Of a stretch of 37,572 bases of DNA, positions 27,864-36,481 are shown one piece after another. Source of the stretch: Burkholderiales bacterium (GTDB taxonomy: Bacteria; Pseudomonadota; Gammaproteobacteria; Burkholderiales; Burkholderiaceae_C); NCBI GenBank assembly GCA_947372225.1, contig CANBSV010000014.1, positions 1 through 37,572 on the forward strand, given 5' to 3'. Below the pieces are notes generated by a model, which worked only from the letters and a program-made list of their open reading frames with translations, searched no databases and had not been told where the DNA came from. How positions within the stretch are numbered: the stretch's first letter is position 1; every line of letters starts with the position of its first letter. Made by a program: the position numbers and the translations under genes.

Positions 27864-29732
27864 ATGCGCAAATCAGCCATTGCGTGGGCGACTGCCCTCG
27901 CGTTTCCGTTTTCCGTTACCGCCCAGACTCAGACCCTTGACGCCGTGATCGTGACCGGCTCGCCGGTCATCGAGGGCAACTCGACCGATACCTTCGCCAG
28001 TTTCCGCACGACCGTCAGTGCCCAGCAAATCGAGGACTTGAACGCCGTCGATGCCGCGGCCGCCCTGAGGCGCACACCCGGCGTGTCGATTTCCCGCTTC
28101 AATCCCGTTGGCTCCTTCGGCGGCGAAGAAGGCGGGGCGGTGTACATCCGCGGGATGGGAACCAGCCGCCCGGGCAGCGAAATCAAGACCTACATCGACG
28201 GCATCCCGTTCTACATGGGCGTGTGGAGCCACCCGCTGCTTGACTTGCTGCCGGTCAACGGCATGGATCGGCTGGATGTCTACAAGGGACCGCAACCGCA
28301 GGTGTTCGGAAACACCTTCGGTGCCGTCAATCTGGTTCCCAAGCGGTCGCCCGGAAGGGACGGTGTGAGGGGCGATGCGTCGGTGCGTGGCGGCAGCTTC
28401 GGCACTTTCATTGAACAGGCCGACCTGTCCGGGCGCAGCGGCGACTTCGACTATTCGCTGGCCGAGGGGTATGCCACGTCTGACGGCCACCGCGACGATG
28501 CCGACGGCCGTCTCGCCAATGTGATGGCGCGCGTGGGTTACCGATTCAATCCGCACTGGTCGGCCAGCGTGCTGCTGCTGGCTGTGGACAACACCGCGCG
28601 CGATCCGGGAAATGCCGACACGGGCGTGGGCAAAGGCGACCGCTACGACACCGACGGCCATTTGGCCGCCCTCACGGTCGAGCACGACCATGGTTGGGCC
28701 AAGGGCTCGATCAAGTTCTATGAGAACAGCGGCAAGGCGATCCAAAAACCCGGACTCACCTCCAAATTCGACATGTACGGCGTGCGCTGGCGAGAAGACT
28801 TCAAACCCTGGAGCGGTGGGCTTGTCTCGACGGGGCTGGATGTCGACAGCCTGAGCGGCAAGGTCTCGCCGGTTGGCTTCAAGTCCCGGCAGTTCACGAT
28901 CACGTCCCCGTTCGTCTCCGTCAGCCATGCGGCTGTGGTGGGGAACGGCTGGACGCTGACGCCCTCGGTGGGAATTCGCAGCTACCAGCACAACCAGCTC
29001 GCCAATGACGTTGCACCGCATGCCGGCGTGATCCTGGCCCATGAAGACAGCCTGGCGCTGCGCGCCAACTACTCCCGGGGCGTGAACTACCCGGGCATTG
29101 ACGCGGCCGTTTTGTCGCATCTGATTTCCGCGCTGGGTACCTCGTGGCGCAGCCTCGATGCCGAGAAGATGGACCACAAGGAGGTTGGGCTCACCTGGTA
29201 CGCCAGCGAGGCCACCACCCTCGACGTCGCGTTCTTCGACGACGACGTTAAGGACCGGTACGTGTTCGCCTTCCCGCCCTCGGTGCCCGCGCCGGCGTTC
29301 TTGAATCTGGGCTCCTACGCAGTGCAGGGTTCCGAGGTGATGCTGCAGCACAGGATCTCGTCGGGCTGGAGCGTGTTTGGCGGCTGGACCTGGTTGAACT
29401 CGTCCAAATCGGACCTGCCGTACGCTCCCCGAACCAACATCTCCGTGGGCACGACTTGGCGCGGAGGACCGTTTCGGATCAGCTTCGATGCCCAGAACCA
29501 AAGTCGCATGACCGTCCTCGGCCAGGCGCGCGCAGATGGCTCGGCGAACACATCGAAGGTGGGCGGCTTCACGGTCGCGAACGTGCGCGTGGGTTACGCA
29601 TTGCCAGCGCTGGGTTCGCGCGGAGAAATCTTTGCTGCCGTGGAAAACATCTTCGACCGCGATTACGAGTTCCGCTCGGGCTACCGCATGCCCGGCATTT
29701 CGGCGCAAGTCGGCTTGAAGACCAGCTTTTGA
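27864..29732 (+). CDS. TonB-dependent outer-membrane receptor, probably for copper
   Basis: 622 residues. A signal peptide (MRKSAIAWATALAFPFSVTAQ) is followed by a plug domain (about 40-160: VSAQQIEDLNAVDAAAALRRTPGV, VYIRGMGT, IDGIPFYMGV, DRLDVYKGPQ, AVNLVPKR) and a 22-strand-type beta barrel ending in Phe, as the outer-membrane insertion signal requires. A TonB-box-like stretch LDAVIVTG lies at the mature N-terminus. Substrate is inferred from context: it is preceded by a CruR-like DUF2946 ORF and followed by a His-rich periplasmic protein, the arrangement of the copper-regulated bfrG operon of Bordetella. Iron-siderophore uptake cannot be excluded from the protein alone. Confidence 0.88.
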   Translation: MRKSAIAWATALAFPFSVTAQTQTLDAVIVTGSPVIEGNSTDTFASFRTTVSAQQIEDLNAVDAAAALRRTPGVSISRFNPVGSFGGEEGGAVYIRGMGTSRPGSEIKTYIDGIPFYMGVWSHPLLDLLPVNGMDRLDVYKGPQPQVFGNTFGAVNLVPKRSPGRDGVRGDASVRGGSFGTFIEQADLSGRSGDFDYSLAEGYATSDGHRDDADGRLANVMARVGYRFNPHWSASVLLLAVDNTARDPGNADTGVGKGDRYDTDGHLAALTVEHDHGWAKGSIKFYENSGKAIQKPGLTSKFDMYGVRWREDFKPWSGGLVSTGLDVDSLSGKVSPVGFKSRQFTITSPFVSVSHAAVVGNGWTLTPSVGIRSYQHNQLANDVAPHAGVILAHEDSLALRANYSRGVNYPGIDAAVLSHLISALGTSWRSLDAEKMDHKEVGLTWYASEATTLDVAFFDDDVKDRYVFAFPPSVPAPAFLNLGSYAVQGSEVMLQHRISSGWSVFGGWTWLNSSKSDLPYAPRTNISVGTTWRGGPFRISFDAQNQSRMTVLGQARADGSANTSKVGGFTVANVRVGYALPALGSRGEIFAAVENIFDRDYEFRSGYRMPGISAQVGLKTSF

Positions 29733-29748
29733 GAAAGGGATCCACGAC

Positions 29749-30264
29749 ATGAATGCACGAAAGACATGGGTGGCGATTTGGTTCACTGCTGGTGCCGCGC
29801 TCAGCCAGGTGGGCGTGGCCCACGAACAGCTGGCGGCCCAGTCCCCGACCGAGGTGGGGGCCAACACCGACGCCCGCGCGATCGAGTCGGCGATGAAGGC
29901 GCTGTTCGACAAACCTGGAGCGCCGCTGACCGTGGCGCCCATTTCCATCGAGGGTGACTTCGCCGTGACGGGCTGGCAGCAGAGCGACCGCGGCGGGCGT
30001 GCCCTGCTGCGAAAGGACAGCGGCACCTGGTCGATCGCGGTGTGTGGCGGCGACGGGTTGAAGCAAGCGGCGACCTTGAGTCAGGCTGGGCTGTCTCAGA
30101 GCGCAGCCGACCGTCTGGCGCGCGCCGTAGAGCAAGCAGAGTCAAAGCTGCCCGCTGAACAGCGCAAGAAGTTCTCGTTGTTTGAAGGGACAGTCCAGGT
30201 GGACCAACGTGATCCGCGTCATGGTGACCACTCCGAAGGCAGCGGCGGGGCCGTTCACCACTAG
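29749..30264 (+). CDS. Copper-uptake-system-associated periplasmic protein
   Basis: 171 residues. A signal peptide (about 1-24, cleaved near VAHEQ or AHEQLA) is followed by a small domain with VAPISIEGDFAVTGWQQSDRGGRALLRKDSGTWSIAVCGG. The C-terminal segment ends DQRDPRHGDHSEGSGGAVHH, rich in His and Asp and able to bind metal. A Shine-Dalgarno sequence (GAAAGGGA) precedes ATG 29749, 16 bases after the receptor stop. It corresponds in position to the third gene (bp2921) of the Bordetella copper operon. A role in capturing or handing over copper in the periplasm is inferred. Confidence 0.78.
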   Translation: MNARKTWVAIWFTAGAALSQVGVAHEQLAAQSPTEVGANTDARAIESAMKALFDKPGAPLTVAPISIEGDFAVTGWQQSDRGGRALLRKDSGTWSIAVCGGDGLKQAATLSQAGLSQSAADRLARAVEQAESKLPAEQRKKFSLFEGTVQVDQRDPRHGDHSEGSGGAVHH

Positions 30265-30301
30265 GCGGTCTGCCGCGAGCGCCGCGACTGCGGTTCAGTG
30301 C

Positions 30302-30332
30302 GCACGGCAGCGGGATCCCCTCGCTGCCGTGC
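30302..30332. terminator. Strong hairpin between convergent genes
   Basis: Eleven-base perfect arms GCACGGCAGCG and CGCTGCCGTGC flank a 9-base loop, 37 bases after the copper operon and 12 bases after the dsbB stop. No U-run follows on either strand, so it could be a 3'-end stabiliser or a Rho-assisted terminator for both. Confidence 0.6.
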
Positions 30333-30343
30333 CCGCCAGAGCC

Positions 30344-30826
30344 TCAGGCCCGGCCGAAGGCGACCCTCGCCGCGCCCAGACCCAGCGCTGCAAACAGCGC
30401 CAGGCTCCAGTACGCGTACGGCACGCCCAGCATCGACACGGCGGCCTCAGCGCAGCTGGCGTAGACCTGAAACAGCCACGGCAGGATGCTGTCGAGGCCG
30501 AGAAAGCTCATCACCTTGTCGGCGAAGGTCAGGTTGCACGAGGCCGATTGGGCGGCCACCAGCTGTTGGTACAGCGCCGAGGCGGCTCCGCTGATGGCCA
30601 GCAGCAGTGCAAGCGCACCCGCGGTGCGGCGAGCCGGGGGCACTGGCAGCGCTGTGCCAATCACGCACACCGCAGCGATGGCCAGGTAGATCGCCCGCTG
30701 CAAGACGCACCAGGGGCACGGCGGCATGTCGAAGACGTGCTGTGACACCAGTGCGGCAGCCACGCCCGCCACCGACAGCGTGGCCGTCGCCAGCAGCCAG
30801 CCTGTGACCCGGGTGCGCGACCTCAC
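30344..30826 (-). CDS. dsbB: Disulfide bond formation protein B
   Basis: 160-residue inner-membrane protein with four hydrophobic helices. DsbB reoxidises periplasmic DsbA and passes electrons to quinones. The first periplasmic loop contains C37-P-W-C40 (MPPCPWCVLQR), and the second has C96 and C124 (SASCNLTF and YASCAEA), the two redox pairs. The start is GTG 30826, overlapping the RidA-type gene stop as GTGA, so it is probably translated by coupling. The motif VLQRAIYLAIA is characteristic. It lies next to the copper operon but on the other strand. Confidence 0.92.
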   Translation of the reverse strand: MRSRTRVTGWLLATATLSVAGVAAALVSQHVFDMPPCPWCVLQRAIYLAIAAVCVIGTALPVPPARRTAGALALLLAISGAASALYQQLVAAQSASCNLTFADKVMSFLGLDSILPWLFQVYASCAEAAVSMLGVPYAYWSLALFAALGLGAARVAFGRA

Positions 30827-31296
30827 GCTGCGGCGACCTGCGCGATCAGCTCAATCTCGACGCAAGCGCCCAGCGGGATCTGCGCCACGCCGAAGGCGCT
30901 GCGTGCGTGCTGGCCCTTGGCGCCGAACACCTCGCCGATCAGCTCCGAGCAGCCGTTGGTGACGAGGTGCTGTTCGGTGTAGCTGCCGGTGCTGTTGACC
31001 AGGCTCATCACCTTGACGATGCGCTCGATGCGGTTGAGGTCGCCCACCGCGGCGTGCAGCGTGCCCAGCAGGTCGATGGCCACGGCGCGGGCAGCTTCGC
31101 GGCCGGCGGCGGTGTCCATGTTCAGCCCGAGCTGGCCGACCCACACCTTGCCGTCGCGCTTGGCGATGTGGCCCGACAGGAACACCAGGTTGCCGGTTTG
31201 CACGAACGGCACGTAGGCGGCGGCAGGCGTGGCCACCGGAGGCAGTTCGATGCCCAGCGCCTTGAGGCGGTCGTAGACGGAAGCAGATGCGGTCAT
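30823..31296 (-). CDS. RidA/YjgF-family protein
   Basis: 157 residues of the RidA (YjgF/YER057c/UK114) family, longer than RidA itself (about 130). RidA enzymes deaminate reactive enamines and imines formed by PLP enzymes. The conserved Arg is R132 in HARSAFGVAQIPLGACVEIE, together with E147. The N-terminal YDRLKALGIELPP and the NGCSELIGEVFG segment mark the longer subgroup, whose substrate is not known. ATG 31296 begins the gene, and its stop overlaps the GTG start of dsbB. It is divergent from comEC. Confidence 0.87.
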   Translation of the reverse strand: MTASASVYDRLKALGIELPPVATPAAAYVPFVQTGNLVFLSGHIAKRDGKVWVGQLGLNMDTAAGREAARAVAIDLLGTLHAAVGDLNRIERIVKVMSLVNSTGSYTEQHLVTNGCSELIGEVFGAKGQHARSAFGVAQIPLGACVEIELIAQVAAA

Positions 31297-31355
31297 GGTG
31301 GGAGATCCGGAAGCGGGAACAAGGCGGCACCGCAGGGTGCCGGACGCTGAAATCC

Positions 31356-31361
31356 TACACT
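31356..31361 (+). promoter_or_regulatory. Candidate -10 element for comEC (TACACT)
   Basis: TACACT is followed by CCGCCGC and then an ATG at 31369, the same layout as at parE and rlmB. Here the ATG opens a 9-codon ORF that overlaps the GTG start of comEC. Confidence 0.35.
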
Positions 31362-31368
31362 CCGCCGC

Positions 31369-31398
31369 ATGACCAGGCCGCCCCCGTCACCGTCGTGA
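31369..31398 (+). CDS. Possible 9-codon leader peptide (MTRPPPSPS)
   Basis: ATG 31369 opens MTRPPPSPS and its TGA overlaps the comEC GTG as GTGA. A run of three prolines is a known ribosome-stalling element relieved by EF-P, so the peptide could set comEC translation by coupling. Short proline-rich ORFs also arise by chance in G+C-rich DNA, so this is tentative. Confidence 0.3.
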   Translation: MTRPPPSPS

Positions 31399-33818
31399 AC
31401 ACCGGTTGGCGGTTGGCATTTCTGGGCTTGGCCTGGCCCTTGGGCGCGGCGCTGCAATTGCAAGAGCGCAGCTTGCAATCGCCCCATGCCTATGGGCTGA
31501 TCGGCGTCGTCGGTGCGCTGGCGATCGGAGTGGCGCTGCGCTGGCGCCGGGTCTGGGTCGCTGCCGTGCCGGGATTGATGCTGCTGGCGTTCGCGCTGAC
31601 CGGCGAGCGGGCGTCGATGCAACAAGCCGAGTTGCTGGACGCGGCCCTCGAAGGGCGCGATGTGCGCATCACCGGTGTGGTGGCCAGTTTGCCGCAGCGA
31701 AGCGCCAACGGGCAGTGCTTTCAGTTCGATGTCGAGCAGGCCACGCTTGATGGGCTCAGCGTGGCGCTGCCGCCGCGCATCCAACTGGGCTGGTACCAGG
31801 GCTTTCAGGGTGAGTCAGCGCCCAGCGAGTTGCAGCGCGAACTGGGGGCAGGGCAGCGCTGGCAGTTCACCGCGCGGGTGCGGCGGCCGCACGGCCTGTT
31901 GAACCCGCACGGCTTTGATGTGGAACTGCAGTCGTTCGAGCAGGGCGTGGCCGCCACGGGTTCTGTGCGTGAGGCACCGCTGCCCGAACTCATCGAGCGC
32001 GCTGCGGCGCATCCGGTGGAGCGCTGGCGTCAGCGCGTGCGCGACGCCATCGACGCAAAGGTGAGCGATGCGCGTGCCGCTGGTGTGCTGGCAGCGTTGG
32101 CGGTGGGCGATCAGTCAGCCATCGACCGCGACGACTGGGATCTGTTTCGACGTACCGGCATCGCGCACCTCGTCAGCATCAGCGGGCTGCACGTGACCAT
32201 GTTCGCGTGGTGCGCGGGGGCTGTTGTGGGTCGCTTGTGGCGGCGCAGCGTGAGCGCGATGTTGTGGGTGCCGGCACCCGCGGCCGCCCTGTGGGGCGGT
32301 ATGGTGGTGGCAGCAGCCTACGCGGTGTTGTCGGGCTGGGGTGTGCCGGCGCAGCGCACGGTGTGGATGCTGACGGCGGTGGCCGTCTTGCGCAGCGTCG
32401 GTGTGCGCTGGCCGTGGCCGCTGGTGCTGCTGGCCGCGGCCAGCGTCGTCACGGTGCTCGATCCGTGGGCGCTGCAACAGCCCGGGTTCTGGTTGTCTTT
32501 CATGGCGGTCGGGTTGTTGATGGTGTCGTCGCCATCCGGACACGGGCGCGATTCAGCCGCTGGTCGGACGCCTGCAGCGAGGCTGCGCCGCCTTGTGGTC
32601 GAGGGGCTGCGCACGCAACTGATGGCCACCGTCGGGCTGGCGCCTTTGACGCTGGTGTTTTTCCAGCAGATCTCGCTGGTGGGCTTTGCGGCCAACCTGA
32701 TCGCCATTCCGCTGGTCACGCTGGTGATCACGCCGCTGGCGCTGCTGGGCACGTTGGTGCCGGCGCTGTGGGTGGCCGGCGCGGGGTGCGTGTCGCTGCT
32801 GGTGGGGTGGCTGGGCTGGCTGGCGCAGGCACCGGCGGCCGCGTGGTCGGCGGGTGTGGCGCCGTGGTGGGCGCAACTGAGCGCGCTGCTGGGTGCGGTA
32901 CTGCTGGTCATGCCGCTGCCGTGGCGGGTGCGGCTGAGCGCGTTGCCGCTGGTGCTGCCCTTGCTGCTGCCGCCGCGCGATCTGCCGGGCCAAGGGCACT
33001 TCGAACTGGTGGCGGCTGACGTGGGGCAGGGCACTGCGGTGATCGTGCGCACCCGCAGCCATGTGCTGCTTTACGACGCCGGGCCGCGCTATTCGCCCGA
33101 GTCCGATGCAGGCCAGCGCGTGCTTTTGCCACTGCTGCGCGCGCGCGGCGACGACCACATCGACCGGTTGATCCTCAGCCACCGCGACACCGACCACATC
33201 GGCGGCGCGCAGGCACTGCTGGCGCAGTTGCCGGTGGGCGGGTTGCTCAGCTCGCTCGAGCCGCAGCACCCGCTGCTGCTCGAAGCGCAACGGCGCGGGG
33301 TGAGCGCACCGCGCTGCGAGGCCGGCCAGCGATGGGAGTGGGACGGCGTGCGCTTCGAGGTGCTGCACCCCGCGGCCGATGTCTATGAGACCGCTGTCAA
33401 ACCCAACACGGTGTCGTGCGTGCTGCGCGTGCAGGGGGCCGGTATGGCCGCGCTGCTCACCGGCGACATCGAGCGCGACCAGGAGATTCGCCTGTTGCGA
33501 GAGCAGCCCGAGGCGTTGCGCGCCGATGTGCTGCTCGCGCCTCACCACGGCAGCAAGACGTCGTCCTCGGCCGCGTTCTTGGATGCGGTGCATCCGCGCG
33601 TGGCGGTGTTTCAGGCCGGCCATCACAACCGCTACGGCCACCCGGCCGACGAGGTGCTTCGTCGCTACGAAGAGCGCGGCATCGCCCGATTCGACAGCCC
33701 GCATTGCGGTGCCTGGGCCTGGCACAGCGACTCGCTAGGCCAAGCGCGGGTCAGCGGTCTGTGCGTTCGGGACGCTGCGCGGCGTTACTGGCACTGGCGG
33801 GATCCGCAACGCCCCTGA
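31395..33818 (+). CDS. comEC: ComEC/Rec2 DNA-uptake channel protein
   Basis: 807 residues from GTG 31395. ComEC carries single-stranded DNA across the inner membrane in natural transformation. An N-terminal OB-like domain (DUF4131) precedes the Competence domain, whose signature SISGLHVTMF (H266) is present along with several hydrophobic helices. The C-terminal metallo-beta-lactamase domain has HRDTDHIGG (596-604) and further metal ligands in GDIERD and APHHGSK. Frames upstream of 31395 lie over the ridA start and carry no family sequence. The 9-codon ORF at 31369 is the nearest ATG but is out of frame. The gene looks intact, so natural competence is possible if other com/pil genes are present. 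Confidence 0.93.
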   Translation: MNTGWRLAFLGLAWPLGAALQLQERSLQSPHAYGLIGVVGALAIGVALRWRRVWVAAVPGLMLLAFALTGERASMQQAELLDAALEGRDVRITGVVASLPQRSANGQCFQFDVEQATLDGLSVALPPRIQLGWYQGFQGESAPSELQRELGAGQRWQFTARVRRPHGLLNPHGFDVELQSFEQGVAATGSVREAPLPELIERAAAHPVERWRQRVRDAIDAKVSDARAAGVLAALAVGDQSAIDRDDWDLFRRTGIAHLVSISGLHVTMFAWCAGAVVGRLWRRSVSAMLWVPAPAAALWGGMVVAAAYAVLSGWGVPAQRTVWMLTAVAVLRSVGVRWPWPLVLLAAASVVTVLDPWALQQPGFWLSFMAVGLLMVSSPSGHGRDSAAGRTPAARLRRLVVEGLRTQLMATVGLAPLTLVFFQQISLVGFAANLIAIPLVTLVITPLALLGTLVPALWVAGAGCVSLLVGWLGWLAQAPAAAWSAGVAPWWAQLSALLGAVLLVMPLPWRVRLSALPLVLPLLLPPRDLPGQGHFELVAADVGQGTAVIVRTRSHVLLYDAGPRYSPESDAGQRVLLPLLRARGDDHIDRLILSHRDTDHIGGAQALLAQLPVGGLLSSLEPQHPLLLEAQRRGVSAPRCEAGQRWEWDGVRFEVLHPAADVYETAVKPNTVSCVLRVQGAGMAALLTGDIERDQEIRLLREQPEALRADVLLAPHHGSKTSSSAAFLDAVHPRVAVFQAGHHNRYGHPADEVLRRYEERGIARFDSPHCGAWAWHSDSLGQARVSGLCVRDAARRYWHWRDPQRP

Positions 33819-33884
33819 GTTGTTTCTTTTCTGTCATCAATGGCCTGAAATTTGCTACACACTGGTGCATCAGGAGTGGAGCCG

Positions 33885-35321
33885 ATGAAATCGAGTTTTG
33901 ACGAAATGCACGCCGCCGGGCAGCAGGTGCGAGAGCACTATCGCGGATACGAGCAGTGGCTGAAGCAACAGCCGGGCGACACGATGAATTCGCGTCGCGA
34001 AGAGGCCGAGATGATCTTCCGGCGTGTGGGCATCACCTTCGCTGTCTACGGGGCCAAGGATGAAGACGGCGCCGGCACTGAGCGGCTCATCCCGTTTGAT
34101 TTGATCCCGCGGGTGATTCCCTCGCACGAGTGGGTCGAGATGGAAAAGGGCCTGCGTCAACGGGTGGTGGCGCTCAACCGCTTCATTCACGACGTCTATC
34201 ACGGTCAGGAGATCCTGCGCGCGGGCATCATCCCGGCCGATCAGGTTCTCAAGAACGCACAGTTCCGCCCCGAGATGATGGGTGTCGATGTACCCGGCGG
34301 TGTGTACTCGCATATCTCCGGCATCGACATCGTGCGCGCCGGCAACGCCGATGGCAGCGGCAGCTACTACGTGCTCGAAGACAACCTGCGCGTGCCCAGC
34401 GGTGTGAGCTACATGCTGGAAAACCGCAAGATGATGATGCGGCTGTTTCCCGAGCTGTTCAGCCAGCACCGCGTGGAGCCGGTGGCCCACTATCCCGACA
34501 TGCTGCTCGAGACGCTGCGTGCCGTGGCGCCGGCCTCGGTCAACGAGCCCACCGTGGTGGTGCTCACCCCCGGCATGTACAACAGCGCCTACTTTGAGCA
34601 CGCCTTCTTGGCGCAGCAAATGGGCGTCGAACTGGTCGAGGGGCAAGACCTCTTTGTGCGTGACAACTTCGTCTACATGCGCACCACCCAGGGCCCCAAG
34701 CGCGTGGATGTGATCTATCGCCGCGTCGACGATGACTTCCTTGACCCCACGGCGTTCCGTTCCGACTCCACGCTCGGCTGTGCCGGATTGCTCAATGCCT
34801 ACCGCGCCGGCAACGTGACGCTGTCGAACGCCATCGGCACCGGCGTGGCCGACGACAAGTCGATCTACCCGTACGTGCCCAAGATGATCGAGTTCTACCT
34901 GGGTGAAAAGCCCATCCTCAACAACGTGCCGACCTACCTGTGTCGCGAGGCCGACGACCTGAAATACGTGCTCGATCACCTGAGCGAACTCGTCGTCAAG
35001 GAAGTCCACGGCGCCGGCGGCTACGGCATGCTGGTGGGACCGGCATCGACCAAGGCCGAGATCGCCGAATTCCGCGCGGTGCTTGAAGCCAACCCGTCGG
35101 GCTACATCGCACAGCCCACGCTGAGCCTGTCCACCTGCCCGACGTTCGTCGAGAGCGGCATTGCGCCGCGCCACATCGACCTGCGTCCCTTCGTGCTCAG
35201 TGGCAAGACCGTGCAGATGGTGCCCGGCGGACTCACGCGGGTGGCGCTCAAGGAAGGCTCGCTGGTCGTCAACTCGTCCCAAGGTGGTGGCACCAAGGAC
35301 ACCTGGGTACTCGAGGTTTAA
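33885..35321 (+). CDS. Circularly permuted type 2 ATP-grasp protein
   Basis: 478 residues of the circularly permuted ATP-grasp family (DUF404/DUF407 region), predicted amino-acid or peptide ligases. Key segments are MGVDVPGGVYSHISGIDIVR (132-151), the EDN triad in YYVLEDNLRVPSG (165-167) and VVKEVHGAGGYGM (K372 and the glycine loop). ATG 33885 has AGGAG about 8 bases upstream. The gene begins the set ATP-grasp, alpha-E, transglutaminase; such sets have been predicted to make or process peptide tags on proteins. The alpha-E gene follows after 14 bases. Confidence 0.92.
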   Translation: MKSSFDEMHAAGQQVREHYRGYEQWLKQQPGDTMNSRREEAEMIFRRVGITFAVYGAKDEDGAGTERLIPFDLIPRVIPSHEWVEMEKGLRQRVVALNRFIHDVYHGQEILRAGIIPADQVLKNAQFRPEMMGVDVPGGVYSHISGIDIVRAGNADGSGSYYVLEDNLRVPSGVSYMLENRKMMMRLFPELFSQHRVEPVAHYPDMLLETLRAVAPASVNEPTVVVLTPGMYNSAYFEHAFLAQQMGVELVEGQDLFVRDNFVYMRTTQGPKRVDVIYRRVDDDFLDPTAFRSDSTLGCAGLLNAYRAGNVTLSNAIGTGVADDKSIYPYVPKMIEFYLGEKPILNNVPTYLCREADDLKYVLDHLSELVVKEVHGAGGYGMLVGPASTKAEIAEFRAVLEANPSGYIAQPTLSLSTCPTFVESGIAPRHIDLRPFVLSGKTVQMVPGGLTRVALKEGSLVVNSSQGGGTKDTWVLEV

Positions 35322-35335
35322 AGGGAGGTTTGATC

Positions 35336-36355
35336 ATGCTTTCACGCACCGCCGACCACCTTTTTTGGATGGCTCGCTACATGGAGCGGGCCGAGAACAC
35401 CGCGCGCATGCTCGATGTGAACTACCAGACGTCGCTGCTGCCGCAATCGGCCGATGCGGCCGAGCAGGGCTGGAAGGGCTTGCTCAGCATCTCGGAACTG
35501 ACGGGTGACTATGCCAAGCGCTATGGCGCGGTGACCCCGCGCGGCGTCATGGAGTACATGGTCAGCGACCCGAACAACGGTTCGAGCATCCGCAGCTGCC
35601 TGATGGCCGCGCGCGAAAACGCCCGTGCGGTGCGCGGCACGCTCACCACCGAAGTGTGGGAAACGCAAAACCAGACCTGGCTGGAGTTCCAGCGCATGGT
35701 TGCTGAAGGATCCTTCCTGCGCGACCCGGGCGCTGCATTCGAGTGGGTCAAGTTCCGCTCGCACCTGTCACGCGGTGTGACGGTGGGCACCATGCTGCAA
35801 GACGAGGCTTTCCACTTCCTGCGCATTGGTAGTTTTCTGGAGCGCGCCGACAACACCGCGCGCTTGCTGGACGTCAAGTTTCACGCGGTGCAAACCGAGT
35901 TCTTCGGCCGCCCCGACGCCGTGGAGATGGGCATGTCCGGGACTGCATCGCAGTCGCAGGGCGACGAGCCAGGCCACGCACGTGACGTCGAGTACGACTT
36001 CTATCACTGGTCGGCGATCCTGCGTTCGGTGTCGGCCTTCGAGGTCTACCGCAAGGTCTATCGCAATGTGATCCGGCCCGAGAAGGTGGCCGAACTGCTG
36101 ATCCTGCGACCCGACATGCCGCGCTCGCTGGCGGCGTGCACGCAGGAGGTGCTGTCCAACCTGACCATGGTGGCCAACGGGCAGTCGAGCGAGACGCTGC
36201 GCCGTGCGGGCCGCCTGCGTGCCGATCTGCAATACGGTCGCATCGACGAGATCCTGGCCACCGGTCTGCACGCGTATCTCACGCAGTTCCTCGAGCGCGT
36301 TGGAAATATCGGCGTGGGTATCAGCCGCGACTTTCTGGTACCGGTTGAAGCCTGA
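35336..36355 (+). CDS. Alpha-E domain protein (DUF403)
   Basis: 339 residues, all helical, beginning MLSRTADHLFWMARYMERAE, the alpha-E signature. The Arg/Glu pattern recurs as FLRIGSFLERADNTARLLDVKF (about 160-181), consistent with an internal helical repeat. Alpha-E proteins are found next to ATP-grasp and transglutaminase-like genes and are thought to act as partners in peptide ligation; their biochemistry is not known. ATG 35336 has GGGAGG 7 bases upstream. It follows the ATP-grasp stop by 14 bases. A 126-base gap without a supported gene separates it from the transglutaminase. Confidence 0.92.
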   Translation: MLSRTADHLFWMARYMERAENTARMLDVNYQTSLLPQSADAAEQGWKGLLSISELTGDYAKRYGAVTPRGVMEYMVSDPNNGSSIRSCLMAARENARAVRGTLTTEVWETQNQTWLEFQRMVAEGSFLRDPGAAFEWVKFRSHLSRGVTVGTMLQDEAFHFLRIGSFLERADNTARLLDVKFHAVQTEFFGRPDAVEMGMSGTASQSQGDEPGHARDVEYDFYHWSAILRSVSAFEVYRKVYRNVIRPEKVAELLILRPDMPRSLAACTQEVLSNLTMVANGQSSETLRRAGRLRADLQYGRIDEILATGLHAYLTQFLERVGNIGVGISRDFLVPVEA

Positions 36356-36481
36356 CATGGCGCGTCACGCGCTCAGCTGTGCACAGGTCGTGTGCGCAGT
36401 TGTCGCGAGGATGCGTCATGCTGCGCCGTTTATTGTTTTTGTTCCCGGCATGCCCTGACCATGCCGTCGCTGGAGTCCTGA

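Noticed and set aside
27873..30026. 717-codon minus-strand frame opposite the TonB receptor
   Set aside because: Antisense shadow; the plus-strand protein has signal peptide, plug, barrel and terminal Phe.
36357..36458. 33-codon ORF between the alpha-E and transglutaminase genes
   Set aside because: It has no ribosome-binding site and no recognisable features, and overlapping frames are equally open. The 126-base gap is treated as non-coding.
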